From Haemonchus contortus (taxonomy: Eukaryota > Nematoda > Chromadorea > Rhabditida > Trichostrongylidae), in contig LS997562.1 of the NCBI GenBank assembly GCA_000469685.2, forward strand, positions 44,148,869-44,212,868: DNA of 64,000 nucleotides. The letters are read 5' to 3'. How positions within the stretch are numbered: the first letter of the stretch is position 1; every line of letters starts with the position of its first letter. Below, in pieces: positions 1 to 10,000 of the stretch. The notes under the pieces were generated by a model. It searched no databases and was not told the origin of the DNA. It saw only the letters and a list, made by a program, of their open reading frames with translations. The position numbers and the translations under genes were made by a program.

Positions 1-144
1 TGTACGCATTGTGGAAGCATGGTCTGCGAGGGGAACGTGCGATTCACGCGTGACCAAACCAGAACTCTTTACCCACGCAGCACGCGACGCACCGCGTTGC
101 AGATTACGCACGCTCTTGCAGTCGCCACACTACCCTTCAGTTAA
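1..144 (+). CDS. possible 3'-terminal coding exon of an unidentified gene (partial)
   Basis: The frame beginning at base 1 is open for 47 codons and ends at TAA 142-144. It is GC-rich compared with the following sequence, as exons here usually are. It starts with Cys-Thr-His-Cys and has a third Cys at codon 9, which could be part of a zinc knuckle. It also contains many Arg and Thr residues. The upstream part lies outside the window, so no family can be assigned. It could be a chance open frame. Confidence 0.3.
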   Translation, partial: CTHCGSMVCEGNVRFTRDQTRTLYPRSTRRTALQITHALAVATLPFS

Positions 145-1049
145 TACGAGAAAGAAGATTCAGAGCGGGCCCCCGACTCTTACAGTAATTCACTAGCTTT
201 CCTACTACCCACCCCATGCTCTTGCCCAAAGGCCCTTTTCGACGCGTCTTATATGTGACGGGTGAGAATTTGCGTATCAAAGTGGGGTTGTGCTGTGCCG
301 GAGTACTGTAAGAGCCGAGTGCCCGTACTGAGTTTCCGTTTCCGTTAGTTGAGATGGACCAAATCATATTTGCAGAAGTCCATGGCTTTAGCATTCTTGT
401 TGAAGTAGTGCAAATCTCTTTACCATGGCAATGAGGCCTCTTCGACGTTGAGGAATTACTTCATGGGTCAACAACTTTGAAATGTTTCGATTCTAATAGA
501 CGCAATCCTTCTGGTAACCTGTTGGAGACTCTACTTTGCCTGAACAACAACTTTGAGTTATTACAGGTGCCTAAGTTAAAGTTGGCACATTGACCGGACA
601 AGCAGCATGTGTTGCACGCACGTTTCGAGCAGTGCGAAAGCACGATGATTTTGCACTGTTCACACTGCTTTTTTCCAAACTAAATGAAAACTCACTAGAG
701 CAAATCAAGAAGACCCTAGGGATTTGATTAAAGTTTTGAGCTATGGAAAAAAACTTTTCAGGGGGAGGGGGGGGGGGGGGGGGGGGGCGTTCTAGTCGAT
801 CACGTGAACTCCTCACATCGCCATCCTTGTCGAATTCTGAGTGTACCGTGGATGAAGATCGCGAAAGATAGAAACGAATGATTTGTTGCTGGTGCTCGCA
901 AAAGAATACGAGCCGTATAAGTATAAGCAAGCAAACTGTGTTTTCACGTGGTCCCAATAAGAGAGAGCGTCTTCCACCTGCAACTACGAAAGAAATTCGA
1001 TGGAAAAAAAGGAGAGAGCAACTGAAGTTAGTAATACCCCAGGGTGAAG
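145..1049. other. no convincing gene; poly-G tract
   Basis: No splice-bounded coding exon is seen. A tract of almost pure G lies at about 760-787. A long minus-strand open frame crosses this stretch, but it is driven by the G tract (poly-Pro) and by the fold-back element and is not credible as a gene. Confidence 0.5.
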
Positions 1050-1052
1050 AAA

Positions 1053-1285
1053 GGCTGCTTTCATAGTCCGCCGGCCGGCCGGCCGCGTGCCGGCGGGCAG
1101 TGCTAGGGTGGAGGAGGGAGGCAGACAGATAGGCAAGCAGTCCACGCCCCTTCGAGGGGTTCAAAACACAAACAACCTTCGGAGGGGCGTGGACTGTTTG
1201 CCTTACACTGTCTGCCTCCCTCCTTCCCCTAGCACTGCCTCCGCCGGCACGCACGCTGGCACGCCGGCGGACTATGAAAGCAGCT
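1053..1285. mobile_element. fold-back MITE, family A, long copy
   Basis: The element is about 233 bp and almost wholly self-complementary. The left end GGCTGCTTTCATAGTCCGCC is matched by its reverse complement at 1266-1285. The arms continue inward through a GC-rich segment, a GGAGGGAGGCAGACAG segment and a segment around GTCCACGCCCCTT. A short loop lies near 1160-1175. AAA stands directly on both sides (1050-1052 and 1286-1288), a possible 3-bp target duplication. It has no coding capacity. A 51-bp relative with the same ends is at 8214-8264. Confidence 0.8.
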
Positions 1286-1288
1286 AAA

Positions 1289-2229
1289 GAGGAAACGACA
1301 AGTCTGAAGAGTTACAGATCAAATCCGAGAGATTAAAGTTTTGGCCTATTTCGTTGTGCGGTTCCGAATAAATGGATCTCTTCATCGTAATGAAAACACC
1401 ATATTCTCATTTCACAACAAAAAAAAAAGTCTCTCACAAAAGGGGGGGGGGAGGGGGGGGGGGGGGGAAGTGCAGAACCGAGAAGGCTGTATGAGAAAGA
1501 TATAGTTCAGAACGTTCAAATTTTAACAATTCCGATGCACGGTCGCCACAATGAAAAAACCAAGTTCGTGTAGTGTATAGGTTGGCGTGCAACACTGGGA
1601 CTTCGACCAGTTTGTGATCTATTAAAGTGAAACGGTTTTGAAAAAGTTACTTTTCCAGAGTATCCTTCACACATAATCATCCAACCTTTTGGTTGCCAAT
1701 TTGAAAACAAACACGAATCTGACAAGTGCAGTGGACACACTGCCGAGTCTAATCTCTTGTACTGTGGGAGACCTTGGAGAGCGAATTGAGAGGAGCGGTA
1801 GACTTTATTTTTGATTGACAATATAAACATTCGTGGAAAGTGCGTTATAATCTAAGCCTCACCAACGAGTCCTGAGAACCTGCACTGAAGATCTTATTAG
1901 TTAAATGATCGTCATGCAGCCCACGGGGCCCAGTTTTTTTGCATTCCCAGGGTCCCACTAATGGCACCCGCTGAAGTGTTTTTCCGGGTTCCATTATCGA
2001 CTGAGTATGAGTTTTGTTCGATGTGATTTAACTTTATTATCAAATGGAATTCTGCCAAAATGACAGTTAATTTAACCATTGTGACAGCAACTTCTTAGTT
2101 CCACAAAAATACTGGTTATGCTAGCCCTGCAGGTCTAAACATTGGGTTGGCTCGTCTTTGCGCTTCATTTTGATTGACTTTCATCATATTCTTGCTTATT
2201 ATTTACTTGCTGATATTTTATTTTATCAG
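1289..2229. other. no gene recognised; second poly-G tract
   Basis: AT-rich sequence with a G-rich tract at 1441-1467 (two G runs split by one A). Open frames here lack splice context and read as noise. Upstream exons of the exon at 2230 may be hidden here but could not be identified. Confidence 0.5.
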
Positions 2230-2321
2230 CTTTTCCGACGAACCCTCCGATCACAGCTGTCCCCAAACGCGCTCCATTCGAACTCCCTTTGGCGCGAATT
2301 CCAACACGTATGAATGTTTGA
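2230..2321 (+). CDS. probable terminal exon of an unidentified gene
   Basis: A strong 3' splice site (pyrimidine-rich, ending TTTTATCAG at 2229) opens a frame of 29 codons that ends at TGA 2319-2321. It begins two bases into a codon (phase 1). The peptide is Pro-rich, with FPTNPPITAVPKRAPFELP followed by LARIPTRMNV. The exon is GC-rich against AT-rich flanks. The next gene (CDT1) starts about 350 bp downstream on the same strand, so the two could be close neighbours or operonic. No family is recognised and upstream exons were not found. Confidence 0.45.
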
Positions 2322-2610
2322 ACATCCAAAGTAATTAAAAATATGTTTTTACATCTCCACATTTGTTTATTTATTCTAGTCCATCGAATCTTAGGGTTAG
2401 AAGTAGTTATTCAGGTTGTCGCTAGTTTTTTTAAATAGAAAAATTGCCTGCTAAAACTCAAAATTGATGTTTACTAAGTGTAAATGATATACGTGAATGT
2501 ATACATCCATATATTCTAAAAATCCAAGTGCTGCTGAATGCTGCCATTTATGTCATTTTCTGAGTTTCCTTTCCAGGATTCCCTTCGATTTTCTTTGTGA
2601 ACTTTTTTCT

Positions 2611-2619
2611 TTGTTTCAG
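2611..2619 (+). promoter_or_regulatory. candidate (trans-)splice acceptor upstream of CDT1 start
   Basis: TTGTTTCAG lies 54 bases before the CDT1 ATG in a T-rich stretch. It fits either spliced-leader trans-splicing or the 3' end of a 5'UTR intron. RNA evidence would be needed to separate these. Confidence 0.5.
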
Positions 2620-2673
2620 ATAGTCACCCCCTTTTACTCATTAATCATCTGGAACTCGCATTTACTAACAGAG

Positions 2674-5600
2674 ATGTCATGTCGTAGTACGCGAGCCCGG
2701 GCAGCCAAAGCCACCCTCGATGAACCTTTGGAGCAAACTAGAAAGATTACCGATGTGTTTAAAGTGAGTTCAAAATGAATTTCACCTCACTCTTTAAGAG
2801 AAAACCTTCAATAGAATTCGTGACACCAATAAGTGTCAGCGGCCATTGAGGATTTTGCTGTGAGGTCATCATTTAAGGTTACAAGAGGACGAGGAAGACC
2901 TCAGAAAAAACTTCTCAGTGATACCAACTGTTTGGGAACAAAGCAGCTTCAAACACCCAGCTTACTCAAACAGGTAAGAAGGTCATTGCATTCGAAGCAA
3001 GTCCTAGCATTAGCTGGCTTTTTCAAGGAGTCGAATGAGGTTGCCTGTTCTACAGCAAAAGCTGAAAATGTTTGTTCCCCTCCAAAAAGAGCAAAGAAGG
3101 TATGGCTTACAGCGAAGAGCCTCCTTGGCTTGTTCACCATTTGCCTTAACTATTGAATATATTGTAGTGTACTGACTACCATGGATCGCGTGCGGCTGGG
3201 AAGATTCTCTTTGCCGCCGATGAAATCCAAAATTGTCCGTCAAAGAAGGACATGACTGAGGAGAACCTTAAAGAAGTAACAATAATAGTTTTCAGAATTT
3301 GAAGTCGGCCTAAAATGTTTATATTCTCAGGCGACCCCGAAAGTAGCAGCGGAGCCAGTGAACAAAACTAGTAGCTCGGAAACCGTGAAATCGGAAGTCT
3401 CAACAGAAACTGCGCCACCTGTCGTGTCGTCTCCCGTGAAGGATTTCTTGATTTCTAAGGCCGACGAATTGAGTGAAAAACTTACACTGAAAGGTATGTA
3501 TGTGTTTGCTTACCATAAGGAAAGGTGTGTAATCATATGTGGTTTGGCGGGAGTTTTTCTAGCGTTGTGGAAGCTAAACTTCGTAGATTTCTGTTGCTCA
3601 GTTACTCGAAGGGGGTCGGAAAGCTTTTTTAGTAATTGTTACAAAGTTACAGCTGTTCAAGTCAAAGCACGTGCGAGAATACGAAGTGTTGCTGAACTGC
3701 AAGCAGTTTTAGCTCAGAAAAGTGCTCTGAAGACGATTCATGAGCAAGCGCAGCGGATCAAGAGCAAGCAGGTAGATGGTTTGAAAAGGATCATGCTGCT
3801 TATATTTCTCGGATTATACCCTATGCTGTTGTTTTATCTACAGTTGTTAAACTTCGTGCCATTCGCACAATCTAGTCGAATTGCAGGTTGAAGAACACGC
3901 GAAGAACCTCAAGTCTCCAGTAAAGTCAGTACCAAAAGGGCCCGCTCGCGGGCACGTGACTGCTAGAACAAAAGCTTGTACTAATACTCCGCAAAAGGTA
4001 GGATCTAAGACTGTTCACTTTTTTCGCTCACTGATGTAGATAGGTTTTCAGAGGTCAGAGCCGTCGACTTCAGCCGTACCTGAATTCGTTCTTCCCACCC
4101 ATAAGACGCCTGCTAAGGACATAGATGAATTTGAGCTGAACGAATCGAGGTACGTTCTTTTTTTGACCTTTCAACGCATTTATAAAGGGTGTAATAACAC
4201 GTTATCGATACAGGCATATCTTCGAGTATGGTAAAGCTTCACGTCTTATTGAAGAAGTCAAAAAGAATTCCAGTCTCCCATTACCCCGACATTACGAACG
4301 CCTCCACGAAACTTTTCAGTCATGTGATAGAGTAAGTGAGCTGCATCTTGTTTTACTCAGTTTCGCTTATTAACTCTCTTTTTATGTTTCCTGGCTAAAA
4401 ATGTGTAACTCGTTTTAACGCTCTCTACCTTTGTTGACCTCAATGCCAAATACCTGCCACTGTCCACTATCAGTTCGTCTTACGCAGTGCTCTTTCTCTG
4501 TTTGACATTCCATTAGACAGTAGTGGTGCTTGAATGGTTTTCATTATGGTTTCCTTTTCTTCAGGTGATTTCTATATTCACGAACCAAGGCAGACGATGT
4601 GCGGTTCCAGAGATACAGAAAAATGTCGAAAAGAATACGCATTTGTGAGTAAAACCTTGATTTTTCTCATTTTTTACCATCATTTTTTTTGGGAGGACAT
4701 GGTGAATTTTACTTGGTGTGAATTCAACGTTGTATACTCCCATTTCTATGTTAAAACTAAATCTGACCATAGGAGCTTCACTCGTAAACATCTCGCCCAA
4801 ATAATCCATGTCTACCCGACGTCGTATGACATTCGTTTGGATAAGCGGTGGAATGCATTTGGTGGAGATGCAGATTCTTATGGGAAAACGGAGCTGATCA
4901 TGGCACCAAACCTTGTAGATGGTATGATCTTACTCGTTTGGCTCAATCTCTTTATCGCGAGCGTTCTGTTTCTTTTTCAAACCAACCAGACTTTCCTTTA
5001 TAATCCGCCCTAAACACTGTTTTTAGATTTGACTGGGTTCATGCAGCCAGATACCCCTGTAAAGTGCGATGATCAACCGCTTCCGACCGTCACTCCGAAT
5101 AAACTCATTTCTCCTCGAAAAAAAGTAGCTTCGGCAGTTCCTAGGTGAATATTGAACGGCTTGATAGTACTTTCATCTACTCATCTTATCCACAGTCAGC
5201 AGCATTTCGTTTTGGTGTATTTAGTGGAGTGTGCACGATGTTCAATTAGTCAAACTGCTTTCTACACTTCCAGAGAGCCTGTTTTGGACGCAAGACCACG
5301 TCTTGAAGGCTGGCGTATGACTTGCAGAAGTCATGTGTTTAGACACAAACTAGTAGAGATCGCTAAAAAGTTCCACCAAAAATTTCTGGATCGATTAGGA
5401 CGTGGGTTCTTGGATTGACCATCCGGTTCACCCATTAGTGTACCTCTAAAAAGTTGTTATAGTCAATCTGAAGGAGGCTGAACTCGCACGATTACGACGC
5501 TTCCATCCTAAATTTGATATTGAGCAGGAATGTGAAGAAATAAAGCAGGTAGTAAACTTGTCGTTTTCATTCGATTTTGAGCCTGCTTGATATCGGAATG

Positions 5601-6664
5601 CAAAACTGAGGCGCACACTTATTTGTTCAATCCTTTCCTTTTTTTTCTGTTTTATTACCTGTTGACATTTTACATTCAAGGCCAAACTTCCTGAAGAGGA
5701 TCATGACAAAAGCGAAAGGCATCTGGAAATGAAGGATTATCTTGCTACAGTAGACACAACTGTACCACTTCCAAAAGCTGTTTCGGTAGGTGTCATGGAT
5801 TGTTTCCGCTCGTTTCTTTTTTTCCTTTGTTTATTACTTTTTTTCCTATGTTGTGTTAGGTCGCGCTCGAAGATCTGAAGAGCCCTGTAAAAAAACTTGT
5901 AAACTCAAATTCGGCGGTACCCCTTTCTCCTCGTAAATTTGCTGAGAAGCAAGCAACAAAACCAAAAGGAGCCATGTCCTTGCTTGAAAGGGTAAGTTTT
6001 TAAGTTCTGGCTCTCTACTCATTGTTTTTGTTGTGAAGCTGTTGTTTCTCTTTAGATACGAGCGAAAGAGGCCGAAAGGAAAGCTGCTGAAAAATTGCGG
6101 GATCCTGTTATAGAGAGAAAGATCGAGCTTCTTCAGCGTATTATTCATGGTCTTTTACGATGTATTACAACGTAAGCCATATTTCTGTATAAGTTTTTTC
6201 TTCTATTTGTATTTTTTCGACAAGTTCATTGGTTTTGAAGCTTACTTTACAGGTACTTTGCCTTCAAGAAGGTTCGCTCATTAGAATTGAGGACGTTGTC
6301 TGAGCAGGTCATGCGGAGCCAGTCATCCATGAATCGAGGTAAGACCCCATGAGTTCTGAGGGTTCTGTTCTGGAATTACAAGTTATGCTCGAAATCTCTG
6401 CTTACCTGGCTCTGCTTTGTTTTAGAAGCACTAATGGAGCACCTCAAGATACTTTGTGAGGTAGCACCAGATTATGTGACATTTGCGGAATTCGGTGGGA
6501 AAAAGTACCTACAACTGAAGGAGAACAACTACACGGCTATTGAAAAGGTGATACAAGACGAATTGGAACGCCTCCGAACTAGCACAACACTCTCAAGCAA
6601 GCTTCCCGCTGGTGCTCCGCAGACTAGCCCAGCTAAGAAGACGGCTATTAGAGCCCTTTTCTAA
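2674..6664 (+). CDS. cdt-1: DNA replication licensing factor CDT1
   Basis: CDT1 loads the MCM2-7 helicase onto replication origins with ORC and CDC6; geminin binding and CRL4-Cdt2 degradation restrict it to once per cycle. Nineteen exons join in phase: 2674-2763, 2878-2973, 3028-3099, 3168-3275, 3331-3493, 3653-3771, 3887-3997, 4052-4149, 4214-4331, 4565-4644, 4773-4921, 5027-5144, 5274-5401, 5463-5548, 5681-5785, 5860-5991, 6056-6171, 6253-6338, 6426-6664, giving about 737 residues. The geminin-binding/CDT1 fold is about residues 280-460, including KHLAQIIHVYPTSYDIR and LEGWRMTCRSHVFRHKL. The C-terminal MCM-binding winged helix is about 600-710. Residues 21-30 (QTRKITDVFK) resemble the PCNA-dependent PIP degron. 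An AT-hook-like RGRGRPQKK follows, as do several SPVK/SPRK CDK-type sites (for example VSSPVKD, LKSPVKS, LKSPVKK, LSPRK). The family call is very secure. The exon 13 donor (GTGGGT) is the weakest junction. Confidence 0.93.
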
Positions 6665-7037
6665 CATGTAACTCTTCTTTTCCATTTTCTCTGCAACGTT
6701 GTGTACCAAAAATCACTTACCGTAGATTACTTTCTCTTTGACTCTCATAGAACTCATCATCTTCACTCACCTTTACCCTATCTCTTCCTACAGTACCCTA
6801 TTTAACTGTGCATGAGATTAGTTGTTTATAATATTTATCGTGCTTATATGGTCTTATTTTATTTTATTCTTTGAGTTTCATATATGCTCTTCATTGTTTC
6901 GAATTCTGGCTTTATTTTCAAAAGTAGCCATTATTTTTGTATTTTGCTACGCAAGATTCTTTAGTTGACTATTAGGCAGGAAAATCTGTAAGAATGCATG
7001 CCTATCTAGGGTTCTTTTGAGAACTTTTTTTCCCTCG
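6665..7037 (+). other. CDT1 3'UTR
   Basis: AT-rich sequence between the CDT1 stop and its likely polyadenylation signal. No open frame or other element is seen. Confidence 0.6.
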
Positions 7038-7043
7038 AATAAA
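7038..7043 (+). terminator. poly(A) signal of CDT1
   Basis: Canonical AATAAA about 375 bases after the CDT1 stop, followed by T-rich sequence. It is the first canonical signal after the stop. Confidence 0.65.
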
Positions 7044-7053
7044 TCTTCAAGCA

Positions 7054-7059
7054 TTTATT
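7054..7059 (-). terminator. poly(A) signal of the TRPA-like gene
   Basis: TTTATT on the plus strand reads AATAAA on the minus strand, 30 bases after the TRPA-like stop codon (7089-7091). It lies only 10 bases beyond the plus-strand CDT1 signal, so the two convergent transcripts should overlap. Confidence 0.65.
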
Positions 7060-7088
7060 ACATTATCACCGGAAAGCAATCAATGAAT

Positions 7089-10000
7089 TTACAAATCAAT
7101 GTAGCCCGTCCAGTCGAGACCGATGATCCATTTAGCGTAGCTTCGATCATAACCACTGGTATCCTAGAACATGAAAGTAATCGATAGATGAAGAACAGTT
7201 TGAGGACTGGAGATATATCTTCGGCGTGGTCGAAAATAGCGATGGACTGACAATGACGGAAGAACAGTTCCTTATTGAGAAGTGCCAATTATTCCCAAGT
7301 GAGGTTTGAAGTCAATGAGCACAAGGCTAATGTAAGCAAAGGACAAGGGTTAGTTTCCAGGCATTCGGTGAGTGAGGAACAATCTGTCGAAAAATTGATG
7401 GCTCGCGGTCCACCTCCAATGCCTGTTGTCCTAAAGCCCCTGAGTTTTGCTTCAAATTAAAACTGAACATGGAAAACTAAACTTCTTCCCGACTTGATGA
7501 AGTATAGCTTTCTCAAAGCCATAGTGTTCGTTTTTATTGCTATTATTTTCCAATGTTGGGGTTTTGCCATAGGGTACACTACCACATGTAATTTTTGGGG
7601 GTGGAATCCTTAATCGACGTTTGTCCCGTCTCACAGAAGCTTCTATCCTTCCCGTCGGTCCATGAATTCAATACCATATTTGTCTAGTAGGACAAAAGCA
7701 TTGACTTTAACTGGAATCCTGGCTAAGCCAAATGTGAGGACCACATGTGCTGAATGCTCCATAGTTGCATCCAAAAGTTTGGCTAGTATGACTACAGCTT
7801 CGCTAGAAACCTCATGAAATGAAAATCACCTCGTAATTATCAGGATCGGTCTGCAGCTCCGGAATCCCTGAATCAATGGTCTCGATTAGTCTCATGGAGC
7901 AGCTCTTGAAAAACACCGATTGGGGTCGTCCTGTAAATCAGAACGGATCAGATTTATTGTGATGTTAATGCTTTTATTGAATAATCTTAGTTCAGATTCT
8001 AACCTAGGCTTTCGTCCTTGGTCAATTGGATACTGAACTAGACCCTCAATGAATGGTCAACCACCTGAGAACACACAGTACAAAAAAGGATAGTAGGGTG
8101 AGTACAGGTCGCAAAAGAATTGTTACAAGAGAAACTGATTGTTTCCATAGAACCCGTTGGAAAGGTAACAGAGAAGAGTACAATCTTAGTTAGTACTTTC
8201 TATGGCTGCTTTCATAGTCCGCCGGCCGGCCAGCGAGCCGGCGTGCCAGACTATGAAAGCAGCCTATCTTCCTTGCTATCTTGACGCGTCGTGTTGTCTG
8301 AAGGGTAACAAAAAAGGTTATTGTAAAGAAAATTCCGTGTAAGGAGGGAGGATGGGGCAGAGGATGAGCAAGGTGAAGTTAAAGGTGCACCTGCACCTCC
8401 TCCTAATGCAGGCTATTAAGTAGCACTTGTCACTCAAGAACCTTGGTCACAAGCGAGTAAAAAATTACCTTTCAAAGGATGGATTCGTACACGCATACCA
8501 GGTTCAAGGAAAGACAGTTGAAAAGCCTGAAAATGTCAGGGAATAGTTTTACACCATGAAATAGAATTGATACGAAAGTATGATAGAATCACCTTATCAG
8601 TGTCTTTGCCATTATCGTTCGCCAACGATGCGATCATCTGGTGGCGTTCACCGCCTGTGAAAACGAAGACATTCATCAAGTTTTATGTTTTTTGGAAGAA
8701 TTATTATACGAGGGCTGTCGTTTATATTTTGAGATTTGGCAACACTAGTGTAGCAATCTAGCAACTGACACCGCTATCGTAAAGTTTGACTATTTCGAGG
8801 TTACGTCGCAAAATTTGAGCGCGATTTGTATTGTTTACACTAAGTTATAAGATTTTGTTTAGGCCTAGTGTTGAATCGCGAGCATTTTCGCGCGAGTATT
8901 TTTTACAACTTTCGACGTGGACTAACTCAACAGCAATGCATGGATGGATTAGTTCAATTTTTGGGGTTGAAGCTCCATCCAGGGCCAGTGTTTATCGATG
9001 GTACAGTGAGTTCACCCGAGGTCGTAGTTCACTCGAAGAAGAATTTCATGGAGGTCGTCCAAAATCAGTTGTTGTCCCGGAAACCGTTGATACTGCGCAT
9101 AAACAAATATTGCAAGACCGTCATGCGACCTATCGTGAGATTGGGACAACCTTAGGCATTAGTGGGACCTGCATACATTCAATATTGCATGAACATTTGA
9201 CTGTAAAGAAATTGTTTTTGAAAAATTTGTCAATCCCCCAAAAAAAAGGACTCGTGTCGATTGGTCGAAAGAAATGCTCGAAAAATACGATGCTGCTGAA
9301 ATGCTTCGAAACACGTCTATGACATCGAGACAGGTGATGGATAATGGATCTATCAGTATGAGCCCGAAGGAAACAGCAGTCGACCGAAGGGGTAATCCAA
9401 GATGAGCCAAATCCAACAAAAGCTGTCCGCGCACCAAGCACTTCCGAGCAATTGATCTCCTGTTCGTTTGGAAAAACTGGACATGTCGCAACCGTACCAC
9501 TAGAACAAGCAGAACAGACAATTCTGAGTGGTATACCACCATTTGTTTGCCAGTTGACTTCCAAAAAATCAGGAAAACCAACTGCTGAAGACGGGTCACT
9601 CTTCACCACGACAATGCGAGCTCCCACACATCGGCTCAAACAACTGCATTTTTGAGCATTCAAAACAACGATTTGACAGGTTATCAGCCATGTAGTCCCC
9701 GGGTGACTTCTTCTCTTCCCGTACGTAAAAAATAAAATGAGAGGTCAACGTTTTTCGACACCTGAAGAAGCCGTTGATGCGTTCAGAATCCATGTTTTAG
9801 AGTTACCTACGTCAGAGTGGCAAAAGTGCTTCAAAAACTGGTTCGAGCTCATGCAAAAGTGTACAGATCCTAATGTGGAGAATTTTGAAAGGCAGCAAAA
9901 CGATTTTCAATAAATGATATTTGTTTCTGTTCCCAAATCTCAAAATATAAAAGGCAGCCTACGTATATCTTGATCATCCAATACGAAACAGTGTTCAAAG

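Noticed and set aside
571..1254. Longest single open frame in the window (227 codons, minus strand) with a poly-Pro run
   Set aside because: It runs through the poly-G tract and the fold-back element, has no splice sites or start context, and its length comes from low-complexity and palindromic sequence.
9130..9663. 177-codon minus-strand frame inside the mariner
   Set aside because: It is the antisense shadow of the transposase remnant.
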